From assembly GCF_900100735.1 (NCBI RefSeq), contig NZ_FNCJ01000024.1, forward strand, positions 36,569 to 100,568: a stretch of 64,000 bases of DNA, written 5' to 3'. This stretch comes from Paraburkholderia phenazinium. Its GTDB lineage: Bacteria > Pseudomonadota > Gammaproteobacteria > Burkholderiales > Burkholderiaceae. Shown here piece after piece: positions 59,520-64,000 of this stretch. The notes beneath the pieces are model-generated. The model had not been told where the DNA came from. It searched no databases and was given only the letters and a program-made list of their open reading frames with translations. The translations under genes and the position numbers were made by a program. How positions within the stretch are numbered: the first letter of the stretch is position 1; each line of letters opens with the position of its first letter.

Positions 59520-60722
59520 TCAGACCCGCTCGATGGCAAGTGCGATACCTTGGCCGACGCCAATGCACATCGTGCACAGGGCGAACCGGCCGTTCACGCG
59601 TTCGAGCTGATAGAGCGCGGTGGTGATGAGTCGCGCTCCGGAGGCGCCGAGCGGATGGCCGAGCGCGATCGCTCCACCATTCGGGTTCACGCGCGGATCG
59701 TCATCGCGCAGGCCAAGCGTGCGCAGCACCGCTAGTCCCTGCGATGCGAAGGCTTCGTTCAATTCGATAACGTCGAATTGTTCGAACGACATCCCGAGCT
59801 GCTTGAGCAGCTTCTGCGCTGCAGGAGCCGGGCCGATACCCATGATGCGCGGCTCGACGCCGGCCGTGGTCATGCCGATGACGCGTGCGCGACGGCGCAG
59901 CCCGTATTGATCTGCCGCCTCCTGATTGGCGAGTAGCAGCGCGCAGGCGCCGTCATTGACCCCCGAGGCGTTGCCGGCGGTGACGCTACCGTCGGGGCGT
60001 ACAACGCCTTTGAGCTTGCCGAGCGCTTCGAGCGAGGTCTCGCGAGGATGTTCGTCGAGTGTGACTCGAACCGGATCGCCTTTCTTCTGGGCTATCTCGA
60101 CTGCGACAATCTCTTGCGCCAGAGTGCCGTCGCGTTGCGCCTGAGCTGCCTTTTGCTGGCTGCGCATGGCGAACGCGTCCTGGTCCGCGCGGCTTACGCC
60201 GAATTCGACCGCGACGTTCTCGGCGGTTTCGGGCATCGAGTCGACGCCGAAGTCGCGCTTCATCAGCGCGTTGACGAAGCGCCAGCCGATCGTCGTGTCA
60301 TAAATGTCCGCTTGCCGCGAGAACGCGGTAGTTGCCTTGCCCATCACGAACGGCGCTCGGGTCATGCTCTCGACGCCCCCCGCGATCATCAGGCGCGCTT
60401 CACCTGCCTTGATGGCCCGCGCGGCTGTGCCGACCGCGTCCATACCCGATCCGCACAGACGATTGATGGTGGCGCCTGGCGCATCGGTGGGCAAACCGGC
60501 GAGCAGGGCAGCCATGCGCGCGACGTTGCGATTGTCCTCGCCGGCCTGGTTCGCGCAGCCGTAGATCACATCGTCGAGCGCGCGCCAGTCCACGCCGGGG
60601 TTGCGTTCGATCAGTGCCTTGATAGGCACCGCGCCCAGATCGTCGGCACGGACATCTTTCAGGGCGCCGCCGTAGCGGCCGAATGGGGTGCGAATCGCGT
60701 CGCAGATGAAGGCGTCGTTCAT
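59520..60722 (-). CDS. pcaF: 3-oxoadipyl-CoA thiolase
   Basis: The product is 400 residues. Nucleophilic Cys in TINRLCGSGMDAVGTAARA, His in ALGHPLGASGARLI and second Cys in ALCTMCIGVGQGIA. Cleaves 3-oxoadipyl-CoA to acetyl-CoA and succinyl-CoA at the end of the phenylacetate and beta-ketoadipate routes; also named paaJ or paaE. It lies in the paa cluster. Confidence 0.94.
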   Translation of the reverse strand: MNDAFICDAIRTPFGRYGGALKDVRADDLGAVPIKALIERNPGVDWRALDDVIYGCANQAGEDNRNVARMAALLAGLPTDAPGATINRLCGSGMDAVGTAARAIKAGEARLMIAGGVESMTRAPFVMGKATTAFSRQADIYDTTIGWRFVNALMKRDFGVDSMPETAENVAVEFGVSRADQDAFAMRSQQKAAQAQRDGTLAQEIVAVEIAQKKGDPVRVTLDEHPRETSLEALGKLKGVVRPDGSVTAGNASGVNDGACALLLANQEAADQYGLRRRARVIGMTTAGVEPRIMGIGPAPAAQKLLKQLGMSFEQFDVIELNEAFASQGLAVLRTLGLRDDDPRVNPNGGAIALGHPLGASGARLITTALYQLERVNGRFALCTMCIGVGQGIALAIERV

Positions 60723-60850
60723 GCTGTGTTCCTGCAGATGGCGAACCGGGCTGGAATGCCGGTCCGATGTCTCATGTTAGTGACGGCAGGTCGAGTGCGC
60801 CATTCGGCCAGACGGCCTAAGACGCATCGACCCTTTCCGTCTTATGACGT

Positions 60851-62551
60851 TTAGCCGACTGCCACCGGCGCCGCTTTCGGTTCAACATGAACGCGACTTT
60901 GAACGACGCGGAATCGGTTTGCCACGAATGCAGCATCTGCGAGCGCGGCGTTGGCGGCCGGGTTTGCTCCGGTGCCGTGGAAATCGGAGAACGCGGCAGA
61001 CTGGTTGACGAACACACCGCCCGTCAGATTGATGGACAGGGCTACGCCGCCGCGAATCGAGGCTTCGTGAGCGGCTTCGATCACAGCCTCGTCTGTGCTG
61101 TAGACCGACAGCGTCAGTGCACCGTGTTCCGCGGCGAGCTTGCCGGCCAGTTCCAGAGACTGCGCCGTCGAATCGGTGGCGATGACGAACGAGATCGGGC
61201 CGAACCATTCCTTGGCGAATTTTGCCGAGTCGGTAGCGGCGTCGAGTTGCAGCACGAGCGGTGTGCGCACTCGTGCGCCTGCAAAAGCCGGATGTTCGAG
61301 CGATTGGCTCTCGGCCAGCACGTGGCCTAGCTTGCTTGCTTCATCGAGGCGTTGGACGACGCCGTCATTCTGGATGGCGCCGAGCAGTTCGACGGCGCGC
61401 GCTGGGTCGGCAACCAGTTTCTGCACGGCGCCGGCGATAGCCTGGGCGACTGCTTCGAAGCTGAGCTGACCTTCCGCGGTGCGGATGCCGTCGCGCGGCA
61501 CGTAGATGTTTTGCGGCGCGGTACACATCTGGCCGGAATAGAGCGCCAGTGAAAAAGCGATGTTCCGCGCGACGGCCTTGATGTCGTCGGCCGAGTCGAT
61601 CACGATCTGGTTGACACCTGCTTTCTCGGTGTACACCTGCGCCTGGTGTGCATGGCGCTCAAGCCAGGTGCCGTTTTGCGTGCTGCCGGTGAAGTCGATC
61701 AGCTTGATGTCCGGACGCAGCGCGAGATCCTGAACCAGTGCGCCGTCGTTCGGGTTGGTGGCGAGCAGGGTCACGACGTTGGGATCGAAACCGGCTTCGC
61801 GCAAGACGTCGCGGGCGATGCGTACGGTGATCGCTAGCGGCAGGATCGCGCCGGGGTGGGGCTTGACGATGACGGTGTTGCCCGTTGCCAGATCGGCAAA
61901 GAGCCCCGGATAACCGTTCCACGTGGGGAAGGTGCAGCAGCCCAGTACCAATCCGGTGCCGCGCGGAACGACCGTATAGCGCTTATGCATCGCGAGCGCC
62001 GGGTTTTTGCCTTGTGGCTTTTCCCAGTGCGCGTCAGCGGGGATGCGGCGCAACTGGTCCCATGCGTAGACAACGGCCTCGAGCGCGCGGTCCTGGGCGT
62101 GCGGGCCACCTGCCTGGAACGCCATCATGAACGCCTGGCCGGTGGTGTGCATGACGCTGTAACCAATCTCGAAGCTCGCACGATTCACGCGCGCCAGAAT
62201 TTCGAGGCTTACGCCGATCCACGCTTTCGGACCCGCGGCACGCCAGGCGCGTTGTGCATCCGCAGCCGCGGCGAGCAGTGTATCCGGGTCGGCCTTGGGA
62301 TAGCGGATGTCGAGCGGGAAGCCGAACGGCGAGACTTCTGCGCCAATGGTTTCGCCGGTGCTCGGCTGATCGAGTTCGAAGGTCCGATGCAGGTGTGCTT
62401 TGAATGCTGCTTCGCCGTCGGCGTTCGCTGTTTCCCCGTACACTTTCGGACTGGGCATTTCGACGAACGGGCTCCAGTAGCCGCGCGTCTCGATGGCGGC
62501 GAGCGCCTTTTGCAGCGTGGCTTCGTGCTTGGAAAATAGCGGATGTGTCAT
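60851..62551 (-). CDS. paaN: Phenylacetate degradation protein PaaN (aldehyde dehydrogenase type, ring-opening)
   Basis: 566 residues from the ATG at 62551. Aldehyde dehydrogenase fold: PKAWIGVSLEILARVNRAS, GLVLGCCTFPTWNGYPGLF, IDFTGSTQNGTWLERHA, and the catalytic Cys in LYSGQMCTAPQNIYV. It oxidises the ring-opened aldehyde in phenylacetate breakdown. E. coli PaaZ (about 680 residues) also has a C-terminal MaoC-type hydratase that opens the ring; that domain is absent here. Divergent from paaF with a PaaR-like site between. Confidence 0.9.
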   Translation of the reverse strand: MTHPLFSKHEATLQKALAAIETRGYWSPFVEMPSPKVYGETANADGEAAFKAHLHRTFELDQPSTGETIGAEVSPFGFPLDIRYPKADPDTLLAAAADAQRAWRAAGPKAWIGVSLEILARVNRASFEIGYSVMHTTGQAFMMAFQAGGPHAQDRALEAVVYAWDQLRRIPADAHWEKPQGKNPALAMHKRYTVVPRGTGLVLGCCTFPTWNGYPGLFADLATGNTVIVKPHPGAILPLAITVRIARDVLREAGFDPNVVTLLATNPNDGALVQDLALRPDIKLIDFTGSTQNGTWLERHAHQAQVYTEKAGVNQIVIDSADDIKAVARNIAFSLALYSGQMCTAPQNIYVPRDGIRTAEGQLSFEAVAQAIAGAVQKLVADPARAVELLGAIQNDGVVQRLDEASKLGHVLAESQSLEHPAFAGARVRTPLVLQLDAATDSAKFAKEWFGPISFVIATDSTAQSLELAGKLAAEHGALTLSVYSTDEAVIEAAHEASIRGGVALSINLTGGVFVNQSAAFSDFHGTGANPAANAALADAAFVANRFRVVQSRVHVEPKAAPVAVG

Positions 62552-62596
62552 GGCGAGAGGTGAGCTGAACGTTAGAGGGGAGACCTTGTCGAATAA

Positions 62597-62616
62597 TTGA
62601 CCGACCGGTTGGTTGG
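62597..62616. promoter_or_regulatory. PaaR-like operator between paaN and paaF
   Basis: TTGACCGACCGGTTGGTTGG contains the near-perfect dyad ACCGACCGGTTGGT. It overlaps TTGACC, a candidate -35 for paaF. TetR-type PaaR repressors of beta-proteobacteria bind such sequences. Confidence 0.7.
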
Positions 62617-62690
62617 GGAATTTTAGCATTATTAAGATCGCGGCGCGAAGCGTTTTCGCGCTACTCACTCTTCATACAAAAGGAGGCTGC

Positions 62691-63467
62691 ATGGCTTACG
62701 AAAATATTCTGGTGGAGACCCGTGGGCGGGTTGGTCTTGTGACCCTGAATCGTCCCAAAGCGCTGAATGCGCTTAACGATGCGCTAATGGACGAGTTGGG
62801 CGAGGCGCTGAAGGCGTTCGACGCCGACGACGAGATCGGGGCGATCGTCATCACGGGTAGTGAAAAGGCATTCGCTGCGGGTGCAGATATCGGCATGATG
62901 GCGACCTATACATATATGGATGTGTACAAGGGCGACTACATCACGCGCAACTGGGAAACCGTGCGTTCGATCCGCAAGCCCATCATTGCGGCGGTTGCGG
63001 GCTTCGCGCTCGGCGGTGGCTGCGAGTTGGCGATGATGTGCGACATCATTTTCGCCGCGGATACGGCCAAGTTCGGTCAGCCGGAAATCAAGCTCGGCAT
63101 CATGCCGGGTGCGGGCGGTACGCAACGGTTGCCGCGCGCGGTGTCGAAGGCGAAGGCGATGGATCTGTGTTTGACGGCGCGTTTCATGGATGCGGCCGAG
63201 GCGGAGCGTGCAGGGCTCGTGTCACGTGTGCTTCCTGCTGCGTCGTTAGTGGAGGAAGCGGTGGCTGCTGCAACTACGATCGCTGAGTTCCCGCTGCCCG
63301 CTGTGATGATGGTGAAGGAGTCGGTGAATCGGGCTTATGAGACGACCCTTGCCGAAGGGGTGCACTTTGAACGCCGACTGTTCCATTCCCTGTTCGCGAC
63401 TGAGGATCAGAAAGAGGGGATGGCCGCGTTCGTCGAGAAGCGCAAACCAGTGTTCAAGCATCGGTAA
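62691..63467 (+). CDS. paaF: 2,3-dehydroadipyl-CoA hydratase (enoyl-CoA hydratase) PaaF
   Basis: 258 residues from the ATG at 62691, with AAAAGGAGG upstream. Crotonase signature with both catalytic Glu: AGFALGGGCELAMMCDII and GQPEIKLGIMPGAGGTQRLPR. Hydrates 2,3-dehydroadipyl-CoA to 3-hydroxyadipyl-CoA. It faces the paaNJGIK cluster. It could also serve general beta-oxidation. Confidence 0.9.
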   Translation: MAYENILVETRGRVGLVTLNRPKALNALNDALMDELGEALKAFDADDEIGAIVITGSEKAFAAGADIGMMATYTYMDVYKGDYITRNWETVRSIRKPIIAAVAGFALGGGCELAMMCDIIFAADTAKFGQPEIKLGIMPGAGGTQRLPRAVSKAKAMDLCLTARFMDAAEAERAGLVSRVLPAASLVEEAVAAATTIAEFPLPAVMMVKESVNRAYETTLAEGVHFERRLFHSLFATEDQKEGMAAFVEKRKPVFKHR

Positions 63468-63488
63468 ATGGGATGCTCAAAATAACGC

Positions 63489-63517
63489 TTGCAAGGCGAG
63501 GGTCGGCTCGCTAGAAT
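63489..63517 (+). promoter_or_regulatory. rrn promoter P1 (upstream)
   Basis: TTGCAA, 17-bp spacer, TAGAAT. It is the first of two tandem promoters before the 16S gene. Confidence 0.65.
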
Positions 63518-63621
63518 CTCGTTCTTTCGCGTTCCGGAAAACGGAGCGCGGAGAAGCGGGAGAGCCAGCAGTGGCAAGGCTTTCGGCGACGTGGGCAGGT
63601 TCAGGAAGTTGAAAAAACCTG

Positions 63622-63650
63622 TTGACGAAGTAGCGAAAGTTCTTCATAAT
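63622..63650 (+). promoter_or_regulatory. rrn promoter P2 (proximal)
   Basis: TTGACG, 17-bp spacer, CATAAT, preceded by an A-run (GTTGAAAAAACC) that resembles an UP element. It lies about 290 bases upstream of 16S. Confidence 0.8.
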
Positions 63651-63943
63651 CTCGTTTCTCTGCTGCTGATGCAGCGACGCAGAACGAAGCGGTGCCGGGT
63701 AGGTGAAGTTGGTGCGGTTTCGGTGGTGAGTGCGTAATCGATCTTTAAAAATTAACAGCCGATAAGTGTGGGCGCTTGATAGCGACGCGAGGTGGGTTCT
63801 TCGGAGCTTGCCGACAAGCGAAAGTATCAAGTCTCACACAGTAATGAAAGGAAGGTTTTCCTGTCTCTGGACAGGTTAATCATTCGTCAGTACGTTGAGT
63901 GAGCGACCGGTTGGTAAAACAACCGAAAACAGTAACAGGAATT

Positions 63944-64000
63944 GAACTGAAGAGTTTGATCCTGGCTCAGATTGAACGCTGGCGGCATGCCTTACACATG
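63944..64000 (+). rRNA. rrs: 16S ribosomal RNA, 5' end only
   Basis: GAACTGAAGAGTTTGATCCTGGCTCAG is the canonical 16S start; the sequence continues as ATTGAACGCTGGCGGCATGCC and is cut by the window edge. This is the start of an rRNA operon on the plus strand. Confidence 0.97.

Larger units (their letters stand above)
63468..63943 (+). other. rrn promoter and leader region
   Basis: 476 bases between paaF and 16S rRNA. It holds two promoters, a boxA-like element (about 63738-63758, ATCTTTAAAAATTAACAG) and the 16S processing-stem region. The leader segment GCCGATAAGTGTGGGCGC is typical of beta-proteobacterial rrn operons. Confidence 0.75.

Overview
The window looks like chromosome 1 of a Burkholderiaceae bacterium, most likely Paraburkholderia or a close Burkholderia relative. 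This rests on high GC, gene orders typical of that group (serine protease/Nif3/petABC/sspAB/tRNA-Thr; rpe-gph-trpEGDC; paaN-pcaF-paaG-paaI-paaK facing paaF) and a beta-proteobacterial rrn leader. No database search was possible, so the species is not assigned.

Layout. 1-6400: a truncated periplasmic serine protease, a Nif3-family protein, the cytochrome bc1 complex (petA, petB, petC), the stringent-starvation and ClpXP-adaptor pair sspA/sspB, and tRNA-Thr(TGT). 6500-18700: small housekeeping and accessory genes: two methyltransferases, a flavoprotein, DUF1059 and DUF1415 proteins, a TetR/MFS divergent pair, a nitroreductase, an H-NS-like protein, a second MFS transporter facing a YegD-like Hsp70, and a cold-shock protein. 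18700-26500: an APC permease preceded by an unusual nested repeat array, an extradiol dioxygenase, ubiX, grxD, prmC, prfA and hemA. 26500-35000: an orphan response regulator, a small membrane protein, aminopeptidase P, a cysteine hydrolase/HAD pair, an MFS transporter, an AsmA-like protein and ettA. 35400-41050: the glycerol-3-phosphate uptake system ugpBAEC, divergent from a GDPD-fold lipoprotein. 41100-48250: ychF, a UbiH-type hydroxylase, a DsbC-like protein, an M61 peptidase, azoR and ung. 48350-54770: rpe-gph-(trpL)-trpE-trpG-trpD-trpC-CYTH, one long minus-strand operon with a Trp-codon leader peptide and terminator before trpE. 54980-56670: apaG, a 44-residue membrane protein and mltA. 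56800-63470: lower phenylacetate pathway genes. 63489-64000: tandem rrn promoters, leader and the first bases of 16S rRNA.

Most coding content is ordinary housekeeping. I saw no phage, insertion sequence, CRISPR array or defence island. The interest lies mainly between genes. (i) A roughly 25-bp repeat unit is arranged as three left and three right half-units (a nested inverted repeat) ending at the ribosome binding site of the APC permease, and a one-plus-one copy lies upstream of the DsbC-like gene. (ii) A trp attenuator sits 16 nt after the gph stop. (iii) A GDPD-fold lipoprotein beside ugpBAEC has lost residues normally needed for metal binding and catalysis. (iv) Several perfect inverted repeats lie in promoter regions of the TetR/MFS pair, the MFS/Hsp70 pair, azoR and a methyltransferase gene.
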